Source of the DNA: Burkholderiales bacterium C2
GTDB lineage: Bacteria; Pseudomonadota; Gammaproteobacteria; Burkholderiales; Burkholderiaceae_C
DNA length: 64,000 bases
Assembly: GCA_005503085.1 (NCBI GenBank)
Contig: SCOI01000003.1
Location: forward strand, 124,001-188,000
Reading direction: 5' to 3'
In this document: in pieces, positions 42,164 to 50,957 of the stretch
Position numbering within the stretch: the first letter of the stretch is position 1
Layout: every line of letters begins with the position of its first letter
Position numbers and translations under genes: made by a program
Notes under the pieces: model-generated
What the model was told of the DNA's origin: nothing
Seen by the model: the letters and a program-made list of their open reading frames with translations, nothing else
Databases searched by the model: none

Positions 42164-43207
42164 ATGGACATCACCCAACTGCTGGCATTCTCGGTCAAGA
42201 ACAAGGCCTCCGACTTGCATCTCTCGGCCGGTTTGCCGCCGATGATCCGGGTCCACGGCGATGTGCGCCGCATCAATGTCGAGGCACTTGAGCACCGCCA
42301 GGTGCACGACATGGTGTACGACATCATGAACGACTCGCAGCGCAAGGCCTATGAGGAAACGCTGGAGGTCGACTTCTCCTTCGAGATCCAGGGCCTGGCG
42401 CGCTTTCGCGTCAATGCCTTCAACCAGAACCGCGGCGCCGGCGCTGTGTTCCGGACCATTCCGTCCAAGATCCTGTCGCTGGAGCAGCTCAACGCGCCCA
42501 AGGTCTTTGCCGAGCTGGCGCTGAAGCCGCGCGGCCTGGTGCTGGTGACAGGCCCGACCGGCTCGGGCAAGTCGACCACCCTGGCCGCCATGGTCAACCA
42601 CCTGAACGAAAACGAATACGGCCACATCCTGACCATCGAGGACCCGATAGAGTTCGTCCACGAGTCGAAGAAGAGCCTGGTCAACCAGCGCGAGGTCGGC
42701 CCGCACACACTGAGCTTCGCGAACGCGCTGCGCTCGGCGCTGCGCGAGGATCCGGACTGCGTGCTGGTCGGCGAAATGCGCGATCTGGAGACCATCAGGC
42801 TGGCGCTGACCGCCGCCGAGACCGGCCACCTGGTGTTCGGCACTCTGCACACCTCGTCGGCGGCCAAGACTGTCGACCGTATCGTCGATGTGTTCCCGGC
42901 GGCCGAAAAGGAGATGGTGCGGGCCATGGTGTCGGAATCGCTGGTCGCGGTGATCTCGCAAAGCCTGTGCAAGCTCAAGGACGGCACCGGCCGTGTGGCG
43001 GCGCACGAGATCATGCTGGGCACCTCGGCGATCCGTAATCTGATCCGCGAGAACAAGGTCGCGCAGATGTACTCGGCGATCCAGACCGGCAACCAGCAGG
43101 GCATGCAGACCCTGGACCAGAACCTGACCGATCTGGTCCGGCGCAATATCATCTCGCCGATGGAAGCCCGATCAAAGGCCAAGTTCCCCGAAAATTTCCC
43201 TGGTTGA
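42164..43207 (+). CDS. pilT: Twitching-motility retraction ATPase PilT
   Basis: A 347-residue secretion-type ATPase that drives retraction of type IV pili. The N-terminus MDITQLLAFSVKNKASDLHL is the PilT hallmark. Walker A GPTGSGKST, the Asp box (ILTIEDPIEFVHESKKSLVN), Walker B-type GEMRDLETI and the His box ETGHLVFGTLHTSSA are intact. It is followed after 15 bases by pilU. No pilin or pilus assembly genes are in the window. Confidence 0.97.
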   Translation: MDITQLLAFSVKNKASDLHLSAGLPPMIRVHGDVRRINVEALEHRQVHDMVYDIMNDSQRKAYEETLEVDFSFEIQGLARFRVNAFNQNRGAGAVFRTIPSKILSLEQLNAPKVFAELALKPRGLVLVTGPTGSGKSTTLAAMVNHLNENEYGHILTIEDPIEFVHESKKSLVNQREVGPHTLSFANALRSALREDPDCVLVGEMRDLETIRLALTAAETGHLVFGTLHTSSAAKTVDRIVDVFPAAEKEMVRAMVSESLVAVISQSLCKLKDGTGRVAAHEIMLGTSAIRNLIRENKVAQMYSAIQTGNQQGMQTLDQNLTDLVRRNIISPMEARSKAKFPENFPG

Positions 43208-43222
43208 TCAAGGATCCCCGTC

Positions 43223-44359
43223 ATGGAACGCGACCAGGCCTCGAAATTCATCAACGACCTCTTGCGCCTGATGATCTCGCGCAAGGGCTCCGATCTGTTC
43301 CTGACCGCAGACTTCCCGCCGGCCATCAAGGTCGACGGCAAGGTCACCAAGGTCTCGCCGCAGCCGCTGACCGGCCAGCACACCTTGCAGCTGGCCCGTT
43401 CCATCATGAACGACAAGCAGGCGGCCGAGTTCGAGCGCAACAAGGAATGCAATTTCGCGATCTCGCCGGCGGGCGTTGGCCGCTTCCGCGCCAACGCCTT
43501 TTTGCAGCAGGGCCATGTGGGCCTGGTCCTGCGGACGATTCCGGCCACGCTGCCGACGATTGCCTCGCTGGAGCTGCCCGCCATCCTCAATGATGTGGTG
43601 CTGGCCAAGCGCGGCCTGGTCATCGTGGTCGGCGCCACCGGCTCGGGCAAGAGCACCTCGCTGGCGGCCATGGTCGACCACCGCAACGAGAGCACCTTCG
43701 GCCACATCATCACGATCGAGGATCCGGTCGAGTTCGTCCACCCGCACAAGAACTGCATCGTGACCCAGCGCGAGGTCGGCATCGACACCGACAGCTGGGA
43801 ATCGGCGCTGAAGAACTCGCTGCGCCAGGCGCCCGATGTGATCCTGATGGGCGAGCTGCGCGACCGCGAGACCATGGAACACGCGGTGGCCTTCGCCGAG
43901 ACCGGCCATCTGTGCATGGCCACCCTGCATGCCAACAGCGCCAACCAGGCGCTGGACCGCATCATCAACTTCTTCCCCGAGGAGCGGCGCAGCCAGCTGC
44001 TGATGGACCTGTCGCTGAATCTGCGCGCGCTGGTCTCGCAGCGCCTGCTGCCGCGCCAGGAGGGCAAGGGCCGGATCGCGGCGGTCGAGATCCTCTTGAA
44101 CACGCCGCTGGTGTCGGACCTGATCTTCAAGGGCGAGGTCGGCGAGATCAAGGAAATCATGAAGCGCTCGCGCGAACAGGGCATGCAGACCTTCGACCAG
44201 GCGCTGTTCGATCTCTACGAGGCCAACAAGGTCACCTACGAAGACGCGCTGCGCAATGCCGACTCGGTCAACGATCTGCGCCTGCAGATCAAGCTCAATA
44301 GCGAACGGGCCCGCTCCGGCGATCTGTCGTCCGGCACCGAGCATCTGACCATCGTTTAG
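43223..44359 (+). CDS. pilU: PilT-dependent ATPase PilU
   Basis: A 378-residue paralogue of PilT with GATGSGKST, IEDPVEFVHPHKNCIVTQRE, GELRDRETMEHAV and ETGHLCMATLHANS motifs intact. Compared with PilT it has an extended C-terminus of about 30 residues. PilU assists PilT in forceful retraction. Co-transcribed with pilT and followed after ten bases by a dehydrogenase gene that may share the transcript. Confidence 0.95.
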   Translation: MERDQASKFINDLLRLMISRKGSDLFLTADFPPAIKVDGKVTKVSPQPLTGQHTLQLARSIMNDKQAAEFERNKECNFAISPAGVGRFRANAFLQQGHVGLVLRTIPATLPTIASLELPAILNDVVLAKRGLVIVVGATGSGKSTSLAAMVDHRNESTFGHIITIEDPVEFVHPHKNCIVTQREVGIDTDSWESALKNSLRQAPDVILMGELRDRETMEHAVAFAETGHLCMATLHANSANQALDRIINFFPEERRSQLLMDLSLNLRALVSQRLLPRQEGKGRIAAVEILLNTPLVSDLIFKGEVGEIKEIMKRSREQGMQTFDQALFDLYEANKVTYEDALRNADSVNDLRLQIKLNSERARSGDLSSGTEHLTIV

Positions 44360-44369
44360 AGTCGGGTGC

Positions 44370-45269
44370 ATGAACGCACCCACCCGTACCTACGAACCCA
44401 TCCCGCCGCGCCAAGTGGCGTTTCTCGGCCTTGGCGTCATGGGCTATCCCATGGCCGGCCATCTGGCCCGCGCCGGCCATGCCGTGACGGTCTACAACCG
44501 CACGGCCGCCAAGGCCCAGGCCTGGGCCCAGGAATACGGCGGCAAGGCCGCTGCAACCCCGGCGGCCGCTGCGGCCGGTGCCGATATCGTGTTCGCCTGT
44601 GTCGGCAATGACGACGATTTGCGCTCGGTCGTGCTGGGCGAGGCTGGCGCATTGGCGGGCATGAAGCCTGGTGCCATCGTTGTCGACCACACGACGGCCT
44701 CGGCCGAGGTGGCGCGCGAGCTCTATGCCGCAGCGCTGGCCGCCGGCCTGCAGTTCGTCGACGCGCCGGTTTCGGGCGGCCAGGCCGGCGCCGTCAACGG
44801 CGCGCTGACGGTGATGTGCGGCGGCGATGCCGCGCCGTTTGCGAGCATCCAGCCTGTGGCCCTGGCTTTTGCGAAGGCCGTGACCCTGGTCGGCGCCTCG
44901 GGTGCCGGTCAGCTGGCCAAGATGGTCAACCAGATCTGCATCGCCGGCCTGGTGCAGGGCCTGTCGGAAGCGATTGCCTTCGGCCAAAAGGCCGGCCTGG
45001 ACATGAAGCAGGTGCTGGACGTGATCGGCAAGGGCGCTGCCCAGAGCTGGCAGATGGACAACCGCGGCAAGACCATGGTGGACGACAAGTTCGACTTCGG
45101 TTTTGCGGTCGACTGGATGCGCAAGGACCTGGGCCTGGTGCTCGACGAGGCCCGCCGCAATGGCGCCAAGCTGCCGGTGACGGCCTTGGTCGACCAGTTC
45201 TATGCCGACGTCCAAACCCTGGGCGGGAATCGCTGGGACACCTCCAGCCTGATCAAGCGGCTGAAGTAA
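44370..45269 (+). CDS. 3-hydroxyisobutyrate-dehydrogenase-type NAD(P) oxidoreductase
   Basis: A 299-residue beta-hydroxyacid dehydrogenase. The dinucleotide-binding GLGVMGYPMAGHLARAGH, substrate-binding DAPVSGGQAGAVNG and catalytic-lysine GQLAKMVNQI motifs are present. The specific substrate (3-hydroxyisobutyrate, tartronate semialdehyde or a related acid) is not determined. It lies ten bases after pilU, likely by read-through rather than by function. Confidence 0.87.
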   Translation: MNAPTRTYEPIPPRQVAFLGLGVMGYPMAGHLARAGHAVTVYNRTAAKAQAWAQEYGGKAAATPAAAAAGADIVFACVGNDDDLRSVVLGEAGALAGMKPGAIVVDHTTASAEVARELYAAALAAGLQFVDAPVSGGQAGAVNGALTVMCGGDAAPFASIQPVALAFAKAVTLVGASGAGQLAKMVNQICIAGLVQGLSEAIAFGQKAGLDMKQVLDVIGKGAAQSWQMDNRGKTMVDDKFDFGFAVDWMRKDLGLVLDEARRNGAKLPVTALVDQFYADVQTLGGNRWDTSSLIKRLK

Positions 45270-45283
45270 GGCAGGCTCGGCGC

Positions 45284-45931
45284 CTACTTCGTCGGCGCCG
45301 GCTTCGGGGTGATGCGGGCCAGCTCCTCTTCGCTGATCAGCTCGACCGCCCTCACCACCTTCTGCACGCCGCTGACGCCCCGTGCGATCTCGGCGGCGCG
45401 GGTGGCTTCGCGCTCGGTGACACGGCCCATGATGTAGACGGTGCCGCGCTCGACCACGACGTAGAAGGCGTTGGAGATCAGGTCGCGGGCATCGACCAGG
45501 CTGGCCTTGACCTTGCTCGCGATCAGCACATCGTTGGAACGGCTGGTCAACGAGCTCTTGCCGGCGACGCCGATCTCGTTGAGCACGCGGCTGACGTTCT
45601 CGACCTGGGCCACCAGGCGCTCGGCCGCCTCGCGGTCGGCCTCGGTCGGCGCCTCGCCGGTCAGCAGCGCGATGCGGTTGTAGCTGTTGACATTGATGTG
45701 CGCGCGCTCGCCAAACTGCTCGCGCAGCCGGGCGCCGGCCTTCAGCTCGATGCCCTGGTCTTCGATCTGCGTGCCCGAGGTGCGGCGGTCGGTGCTCATC
45801 ATCACGCCGCCCACCATCGCGCCGCCCAGTATCAGCGGCGCGCAGGCACTGCTGAGCAGGGCCGCGCCCAGGGTGCTGAGCAGGACGGCGCGGCGCGCCA
45901 GCGATAGAGATTTCGGCAAGAACGGCATCAT
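45284..45931 (-). CDS. Double BON-domain lipoprotein (DolP/YraP-like)
   Basis: A 215-residue lipoprotein with lipobox LSSAC (Cys30) and two BON domains (about 70-135 and 140-208), the second with the ISNAFYVVVERGTVYIMGRV block. DolP associates with outer-membrane phospholipids and supports membrane integrity. It lies just downstream of a SIS-domain gene and next to yraN, matching the yraN-diaA-dolP neighbourhood of other proteobacteria. GGAAA upstream favours ATG 45931; the second ATG at 45928 is equally possible. Confidence 0.88.
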   Translation of the reverse strand: MMPFLPKSLSLARRAVLLSTLGAALLSSACAPLILGGAMVGGVMMSTDRRTSGTQIEDQGIELKAGARLREQFGERAHINVNSYNRIALLTGEAPTEADREAAERLVAQVENVSRVLNEIGVAGKSSLTSRSNDVLIASKVKASLVDARDLISNAFYVVVERGTVYIMGRVTEREATRAAEIARGVSGVQKVVRAVELISEEELARITPKPAPTK

Positions 45932-45962
45932 GGCTTTCCAGTGGCTAGGGTTCGGGCGCGGC

Positions 45963-46535
45963 TCACTCGCCGGCACCCAGCAATTGCAGGTCCACCGCAT
46001 CGCACAGGCAATGCGACAGCAGACGATGCGCCTCGGCGACGCGCGCGGCGCGGCTGTGCGGCACGCGGATCTGCACATCGGTGTCGAGCAGGGCGCCGCG
46101 CAGGTCTTCGTCCAGATTGCTGGTCAGCGCGATCACGCTCATCTCCTGCGCATGGGCGGCGTCCAGCAAGGCGCCATGGGTGGCGCGGGTGGCGCTCTGC
46201 GCCTCGAACATCAGCAGCAGGTCACCGGGATGGCCCAGGGCCTGGATCTGGCGGGTCAGTGCGGCCGTGGCATCGACCTGGCGACTCAATGCGTCCAGGC
46301 TCCAGGCCGCGAGGCCGGGGCGCTCCTGCTCGAAGCGGCCGACCAGCAGCGCGGCCATATAGCGGGCGTCCAGATCCGAGAGCCCGAGCCCGCAGCACAG
46401 CACCCGGCCGCCGGCGGTGATGCCGTCCACCAGCATCTGCGCTGCGGCGGCCAGCGGCCGCGACAGGCTCTCGGCCACCTGGTACTGCAGGTCGGCGCTC
46501 TCGAAGAATTGTTGTTGGATCCGTTGTTCAAGCAT
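45963..46535 (-). CDS. SIS-domain protein (DiaA/GmhA-like)
   Basis: A 190-residue sugar-isomerase-fold protein. The phosphosugar loop, usually GNGGSAADA, reads GLGLSDLDARYMAALLVGRF, so the first glycine cluster is altered. The rest of the fold is preserved (DLLLMFEAQSATRATHGALL, then VIALTSNLDEDL and VPHSRAARVAEAHRLLSHCL). Position between yraN and a dolP-like gene matches diaA, a regulator of replication initiation. The altered loop makes a catalytic isomerase less likely. Confidence 0.78.
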   Translation of the reverse strand: MLEQRIQQQFFESADLQYQVAESLSRPLAAAAQMLVDGITAGGRVLCCGLGLSDLDARYMAALLVGRFEQERPGLAAWSLDALSRQVDATAALTRQIQALGHPGDLLLMFEAQSATRATHGALLDAAHAQEMSVIALTSNLDEDLRGALLDTDVQIRVPHSRAARVAEAHRLLSHCLCDAVDLQLLGAGE

Positions 46536-46575
46536 TGGCGCGGATCATAAGCCAGGGAAAACGCTAAGCCCGAAG

Positions 46576-46956
46576 CTAGCCCGCATCGAAGGCGGCCTGG
46601 AGCCATTCGATGGCCTCGCCGTCCAGCGCCACGACATCGAAGCGGCAGGGCGGTGGCGAGGCATAGCGCATCAGATAGCGGCGCGCCGCATAGATCAGGC
46701 GGCGCTGCTTGGTGGGGGTGACGCTGGCGGCCGCGCCGCCATGCGAGAAGCCGGCCCGGGCACGCACCTCGACAAAGACCAGGGTGCCGTCGCGATCACG
46801 CAGAATCAGGTCCACCTCGCCGGCCCGGGCGCTGGGTCCGCCGGCGACCCGATAATTGCGTTCCAGCAGCCGCAGGCCCTGCTGCTGCAGATGCTGCAGC
46901 GCCCGGTCTTCGGCAGCGTCCCCGCTTTTCTTGGGAGAGCCCTTTTTGTCGAACAT
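46576..46956 (-). CDS. yraN: YraN family protein (UPF0102)
   Basis: A 126-residue putative nuclease-fold protein. The family block GDAAEDRALQHLQQQGLRLL, then ARAGEVDLILRDRDGTLVFV and EVRAR carries the E-D-E-x-K-like acidic pattern typical of YraN. Function is not firmly established. It lies 40 bases upstream of the SIS gene. Its start (46956) overlaps the 5' end of rsmI on the other strand. Confidence 0.88.
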   Translation of the reverse strand: MFDKKGSPKKSGDAAEDRALQHLQQQGLRLLERNYRVAGGPSARAGEVDLILRDRDGTLVFVEVRARAGFSHGGAAASVTPTKQRRLIYAARRYLMRYASPPPCRFDVVALDGEAIEWLQAAFDAG

Positions 46957-47866
46957 CGATGCCTCCCTGCTGCTGCAGGCGGCCGCCGCAGCGGCCGGTG
47001 GCCAGCAGTATCCCGCAGCCACGCTCTATGTGGTGGCCACGCCGATCGGCAATCTGGCGGACCTGACATTCCGCGCCGCCCATGTGCTGAGCCTGGTCGA
47101 CGCGGTGGCCTGCGAGGATACGCGGGTCAGCGCCGGCCTCTTGCGCCATCTGGGCCTGCACAAGCCGCTGATCGCGCTGCACCAGCACAACGAGCATCAG
47201 GGCAGCGCGGCGCTGATCGCCCGGCTGCAGGCCGGCGAGCGCATCGCCTACATCTCCGACGCCGGCACGCCGGCCATCTCCGACCCCGGCGCGGTGCTGG
47301 TCGCGGCCGTAGCCGCTGCGGGGCTGCGCGTCTTTCCGGTGCCCGGTGCCAGCAGCACCGTGACGGCGCTGAGCGTGGCCGGTGATGCGGCGGCGCAGGG
47401 CTTCGAGTTCGCCGGCTTCCTGCCGACCAAGGCGATGGAGCGCCGCACGGCGCTGCAGGCGCTGACCGGCAGCCCACGCAGCCAGGTGCTGTTCGAGGCG
47501 CCGCATCGCATCAAGGCGCTGATCGAGCTGTTGGCCGAACTCTGCCCCGAGCAGCAGGTCACCGTCTGCCGCGAGCTGACCAAGCAGTTCGAGACCGTGC
47601 ACACCGACGCCGCCGCCGCGCTGCCGGCCTGGCTGGCGGCCGACGCGCAGCGCGAGCGCGGCGAGTTCGTGCTGGTGCTGCATGCGCTGCCGGCAAAGGC
47701 CGCGGCTGAGGGCGACATCCCTGCGGAAGCCCTGCGTGCGCTGAGCCTGCTGCTGGCCGAGCTGCCCTTGAAGCAGGCGGTGGCGCTGGCCTCGGACCTG
47801 AGCGGCGCCTCGCGCAACCGGCTCTATGAGGCGGCGCTGGCGATCAAGAAGGCCCGCGAGGACTGA
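46946..47866 (+). CDS. rsmI: 16S rRNA 2'-O-methyltransferase RsmI
   Basis: A 306-residue SAM-dependent methyltransferase for C1402 of 16S rRNA. Diagnostic blocks: ATLYVVATPIGNLADLTFRA, ACEDTRVSAGLLRHLGL, ISDAGTPAISDPG, and FEAPHRIKALIELL. No ATG is available at the right place; TTG 46946 preceded by GGGAGA (46933-46938) is the best start, giving the N-terminus (M)SNIDASLL. This start overlaps the divergent yraN by 11 bases. The rsmI-yraN head-to-head pair is common in proteobacteria. Confidence 0.9.
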   Translation: MSNIDASLLLQAAAAAAGGQQYPAATLYVVATPIGNLADLTFRAAHVLSLVDAVACEDTRVSAGLLRHLGLHKPLIALHQHNEHQGSAALIARLQAGERIAYISDAGTPAISDPGAVLVAAVAAAGLRVFPVPGASSTVTALSVAGDAAAQGFEFAGFLPTKAMERRTALQALTGSPRSQVLFEAPHRIKALIELLAELCPEQQVTVCRELTKQFETVHTDAAAALPAWLAADAQRERGEFVLVLHALPAKAAAEGDIPAEALRALSLLLAELPLKQAVALASDLSGASRNRLYEAALAIKKARED

Positions 47867-47869
47867 GTG

Positions 47870-49255
47870 ATGACGCCGGTTCGCCAGATGCCTCAGGCGT
47901 TGCGCGGAGCGCTGCTGTCGCTGCGCGTGCTGCTGCTGTCGGCGGGGCCTTTCGCCCTCCTCGCCGCGGCCCTGCTGGTGCTGGCCTATGGGTGGCTGAA
48001 TCCCAACCCGCCCAAGCGCGTCACCTTGGCCACCGGCCCGGCACAGAGCGCTTACGAGGAGTTTGGCAAGCGCTACGCCAAGGCGCTGGCGGCCGATGGC
48101 ATCACGGTCGTGCTGCTGCCCAGCGAGGGCTCGGCGGCCAATTTGCAACTGCTGCGCGAGGGCCGGGCCGATCTGGGCTTTGTGCAGGGCGGCACGGCCG
48201 AGCCGGGCGTGATGCAGCAGCAGGGCGAGGAACTGCTCTCGCTGGGCAGCCTGTTCGTCGAGCCGGTCTGGCTGTTCTATCGCGCTGACACCGCCCGCAA
48301 GGTGGCGGCCGGCGCGGGCGGCGGCAAGGCGGCCAAAGCCGCCATCGCCAGCGAGGCGCGGCTCAGCAGCCTGGCGCAGCTGCAGGGCCTGCGCGTCAAT
48401 GTGGGCACCGAGGGCAGTGGTGTGCCCAGTCTGGTGAACAAGCTGCTGGCCTTGAACAAGGTCGAGCCGTCCACGGTGCGACTCTCCCATCTGGCGCAGA
48501 CCCCGGCCACCGTGGCCTTTCTCAACGGCGAGCTCGATGCGCTGGTGTTCGCCTCGGCGCCCGAGTCGCTGATGGTGCAGATGCTGCTGCAGACGCCTGG
48601 CGTGCGGTTGATGGATTTCGCGCAGAGCGAGGCCTATGCGCGCCGCTTTCCCTTTCTGACGCCCGAGATCCTGCCGCGTGGCGTGGTCGATCTGGCCGCC
48701 GACATCCCGTCCGACGATGTGCGTCTGGTGGCCTCGACCACCTCGCTGCTGGCGCGCGAGGGCACGCACCCGGCGCTGCTGCAGCTGTTCGCGCAGAACG
48801 CCCAGACCATCCACGGCGGGGCCGGCTGGTTCAACCGGGCGCGCGAGTATCCGAACACCCGCCACAGCGAGCTGCCGATCGCCAAGGAGGGCGAGCGCGC
48901 GATCAACGAGCCGGCGCCGCTGCTGCAGCGCTATCTGCCGTTCTGGCTCGCCAATCTGGTGGAGCGCATGTGGCTGGTGATGGGTGTCCTGATCGCGCTG
49001 TTGCTGCCGCTGTCGCGCGTGGTGCCGCCGTTGTATGCCTTCCGCATCCGTTCGCGGGTGTTCCGCTGGTATGGCGAGCTGCGCGAGATCGAGGCGCGTG
49101 CGGAGGCCGACCCGGCCGCCGCGCCCACGCTGCTGCAGGAGCTCGACAGCCTGGAGGAGAAGGTCGGCAAGATCGTTGTGCCGCTGTCCTACACCGACGA
49201 GCTCTACGCGCTGCGCAACCATATCCATCTGGTGCGCAAGGGTCTGCGCCGCTGA
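47870..49255 (+). CDS. Membrane-anchored TAXI-family solute-binding protein
   Basis: A 461-residue protein. An N-terminal helix (about 15-40) precedes a TAXI-type binding domain (about 48-345): [49 protein letters not shown] and [13 protein letters not shown] second helix near 357-380 leads to a cytoplasmic coiled-coil-like tail. TAXI proteins are usually free periplasmic receptors for TRAP transporters, but no TRAP permease gene is nearby and this one spans the membrane. A GTG three bases upstream is an alternative start. It follows rsmI by three bases. Confidence 0.82.
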   Translation: MTPVRQMPQALRGALLSLRVLLLSAGPFALLAAALLVLAYGWLNPNPPKRVTLATGPAQSAYEEFGKRYAKALAADGITVVLLPSEGSAANLQLLREGRADLGFVQGGTAEPGVMQQQGEELLSLGSLFVEPVWLFYRADTARKVAAGAGGGKAAKAAIASEARLSSLAQLQGLRVNVGTEGSGVPSLVNKLLALNKVEPSTVRLSHLAQTPATVAFLNGELDALVFASAPESLMVQMLLQTPGVRLMDFAQSEAYARRFPFLTPEILPRGVVDLAADIPSDDVRLVASTTSLLAREGTHPALLQLFAQNAQTIHGGAGWFNRAREYPNTRHSELPIAKEGERAINEPAPLLQRYLPFWLANLVERMWLVMGVLIALLLPLSRVVPPLYAFRIRSRVFRWYGELREIEARAEADPAAAPTLLQELDSLEEKVGKIVVPLSYTDELYALRNHIHLVRKGLRR

Positions 49256-49282
49256 GGGCGGTGGCGCTCGGCCGCTCGCTCC

Positions 49283-49288
49283 TACAAT
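49283..49288 (+). promoter_or_regulatory. Candidate -10 box of tldD
   Basis: TACAAT lies seven bases upstream of ATG 49296. If used, transcription would begin about at the start codon, giving a leaderless or near-leaderless mRNA. I see no good -35. Confidence 0.35.
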
Positions 49289-49295
49289 GCCGCTC

Positions 49296-50759
49296 ATGAT
49301 CTCCCGCGAACCCACTCTTGCCCGCCTGGTGGCGGCCCGCAGCCAGTTGCTGGAGCCCTACGGCCTCAGCGAGCTGGATCTGGCCAAGGCCTTGCGTCTG
49401 ATCACCGAGCATCGCGTCGATGACGCCGATCTCTATTTCCAGACCACCCGCGCCGAGGGCTGGAGCCTGGAGGAGGGCATCGTCAAGAGCGGCTCCTTCA
49501 GCATCGATCAGGGCGTGGGCGTGCGGGCGGTGGCCGGCGAGAAAACGGCGTTTGCCTACTCCGACGATATTTCCGAAGCGGCGCTGATGGACGCGGCCCG
49601 CACGGTGCGCACGATTGCTGCGGCCGGGCAGAGCAAGAAGGTCAAGGTGCCGTCCTCGCCGCTGGTGTCGGGCAGCCGCTCGCTCTACGGCGATGCCGAC
49701 CCGATCGCCAGCCTGGACAGCACCGAAAAGGTGGCCTTGCTGGAGCGCGCCGAGAAGATGGCGCGCGCCAAGGATCCGCGCGTGGCCCAGGTGATGGCCG
49801 GCCTGGCGGCCGAGCATGAGGTGGTGCTGATCGCGCGGGCCGATGGCACGCTGGCGGCCGATGTGCGGCCGCTGGTGCGGCTGTCGATCACGGTGATCGC
49901 CGAGAGCAATGGCCGGCGCGAGGTCGGCTCGGGCGGTGGCGGCGGGCGTTTCGGCCTGGCCTATTTCAGTGACGCGATGATCGCCAGCTATGTGGATCAG
50001 GCCGTCACCGCGGCGCTGACCAATCTGGAGTCGCGCCCGGCACCGGCCGGCGAGATGACCGTGGTGCTGGGCTCGGGCTGGCCCGGCGTGCTCTTGCACG
50101 AGGCCGTCGGCCATGGGCTGGAAGGCGACTTCAACCGCAAGGGCTCCAGCGTCTTTGCCGGCCGCATCGGCCAGCGCGTCGCCGCCAAGGGCGTGACGGT
50201 GCTGGACGACGGCACCATCCCGGATCGCCGCGGCTCGCTGAATGTCGACGACGAGGGCTGCGCCTCGCAGCGCAATGTGCTGATCGAGGACGGCATCCTG
50301 AAGGGCTATATCCAGGACGCGATGAATGCCCGCCTGATGAAGGTCGCGCCGACCGGCAACGGCCGGCGCGAGAGCTATGCCCATGTGCCGATGCCGCGCA
50401 TGACCAACACTTATATGCTGGGCGGCGACAAGGACCCGCAGGAGATCATCGCCAGCATCAAGAAGGGCTTGTACGCGACCAACTTCGGTGGTGGCCAGGT
50501 GGATATCACATCCGGCAAGTTTGTCTTCTCGGCCAGCGAAGCCTTCTGGGTCGAGAACGGCAAGATCCAGTACCCGGTCAAGGGCGCGACCATCATCGGC
50601 AACGGCCCCGATGCCCTGACCCGGGTGACGATGATAGGCAATGACATGAAGCTGGACACCGGCGTCGGCGTCTGCGGCAAGGAAGGCCAGAGCGTGCCGG
50701 TGGGTGTGGGCCAGCCAACGCTGCGCATCGACGGGCTGACCGTCGGCGGCACGGCCTAA
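49296..50759 (+). CDS. tldD: Metalloprotease TldD
   Basis: A 487-residue subunit of the TldD/TldE zinc protease. The metal site [18 protein letters not shown] (HExxxH) with downstream conserved block [18 protein letters not shown] and the C-terminal FTFSASEAF-like [20 protein letters not shown] are present. Partner TldE (PmbA) is not in the window. An in-frame ATG at 49287 is an alternative start. The downstream leader peptide begins 22 bases after its stop. Confidence 0.95.
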   Translation: MISREPTLARLVAARSQLLEPYGLSELDLAKALRLITEHRVDDADLYFQTTRAEGWSLEEGIVKSGSFSIDQGVGVRAVAGEKTAFAYSDDISEAALMDAARTVRTIAAAGQSKKVKVPSSPLVSGSRSLYGDADPIASLDSTEKVALLERAEKMARAKDPRVAQVMAGLAAEHEVVLIARADGTLAADVRPLVRLSITVIAESNGRREVGSGGGGGRFGLAYFSDAMIASYVDQAVTAALTNLESRPAPAGEMTVVLGSGWPGVLLHEAVGHGLEGDFNRKGSSVFAGRIGQRVAAKGVTVLDDGTIPDRRGSLNVDDEGCASQRNVLIEDGILKGYIQDAMNARLMKVAPTGNGRRESYAHVPMPRMTNTYMLGGDKDPQEIIASIKKGLYATNFGGGQVDITSGKFVFSASEAFWVENGKIQYPVKGATIIGNGPDALTRVTMIGNDMKLDTGVGVCGKEGQSVPVGVGQPTLRIDGLTVGGTA

Positions 50760-50780
50760 GCCGTGCTACATTCGGTCCCC

Positions 50781-50858
50781 ATGTATTCGCCGAAGTCCTA
50801 TTTCTTTGCTTTCTTTTGGTTCTCGCACCGCACCGGCGGCGGAGAGGCGAACGCGTAA
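50781..50858 (+). CDS. Aromatic leader peptide upstream of DAHP synthase
   Basis: A 25-codon reading frame, Met-Tyr-Ser-Pro-Lys-Ser, then YFFAFFWF, then SHRTGGGEANA. It has five Phe, two Tyr and one Trp; seven of eight consecutive codons (50799-50822) are aromatic, resembling the PheL leader. It is followed by a strong terminator (50887-50921) and lies 100 bases before the DAHP synthase start. A TACATT box at 50767-50772 would start transcription about at the ATG. No Shine-Dalgarno is visible, so initiation may be leaderless. The composition cannot reasonably be chance in this GC-rich sequence. Confidence 0.88.
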   Translation: MYSPKSYFFAFFWFSHRTGGGEANA

Positions 50859-50898
50859 GCAAGCAAGTCAAACGCAACGAATCTCTAAAAACCGCCGG
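50828..50898 (+). promoter_or_regulatory. Attenuator switch: antiterminator and pause pairings
   Basis: CCGGCGG (50833-50839), within the leader reading frame just after the aromatic codons, is perfectly complementary to CCGCCGG (50892-50898), the 5' arm of the terminator. A stalled ribosome at the aromatic codons leaves the first arm free, which would open the terminator. A local CCGC (50828-50831) / GCGG (50836-50839) hairpin is the competing pairing. This is the classical attenuation geometry. Confidence 0.8.
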
Positions 50899-50921
50899 GC
50901 TCAGCCCAGGCGGTTTTTTTT
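50887..50921 (+). terminator. Attenuator terminator of DAHP synthase
   Basis: AAAACCGCC (50887-50895) pairs with GGCGGTTTT (50910-50917 region), with an inner stem GGGC/GCCC and a three-base loop TCA. A run of eight T follows. It lies 29 bases after the leader stop codon and about 37 bases before the DAHP synthase start. Confidence 0.9.
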
Positions 50922-50957
50922 CGTCCCACGGATCAGCAACGGAAAGAGCCAAGCCCA

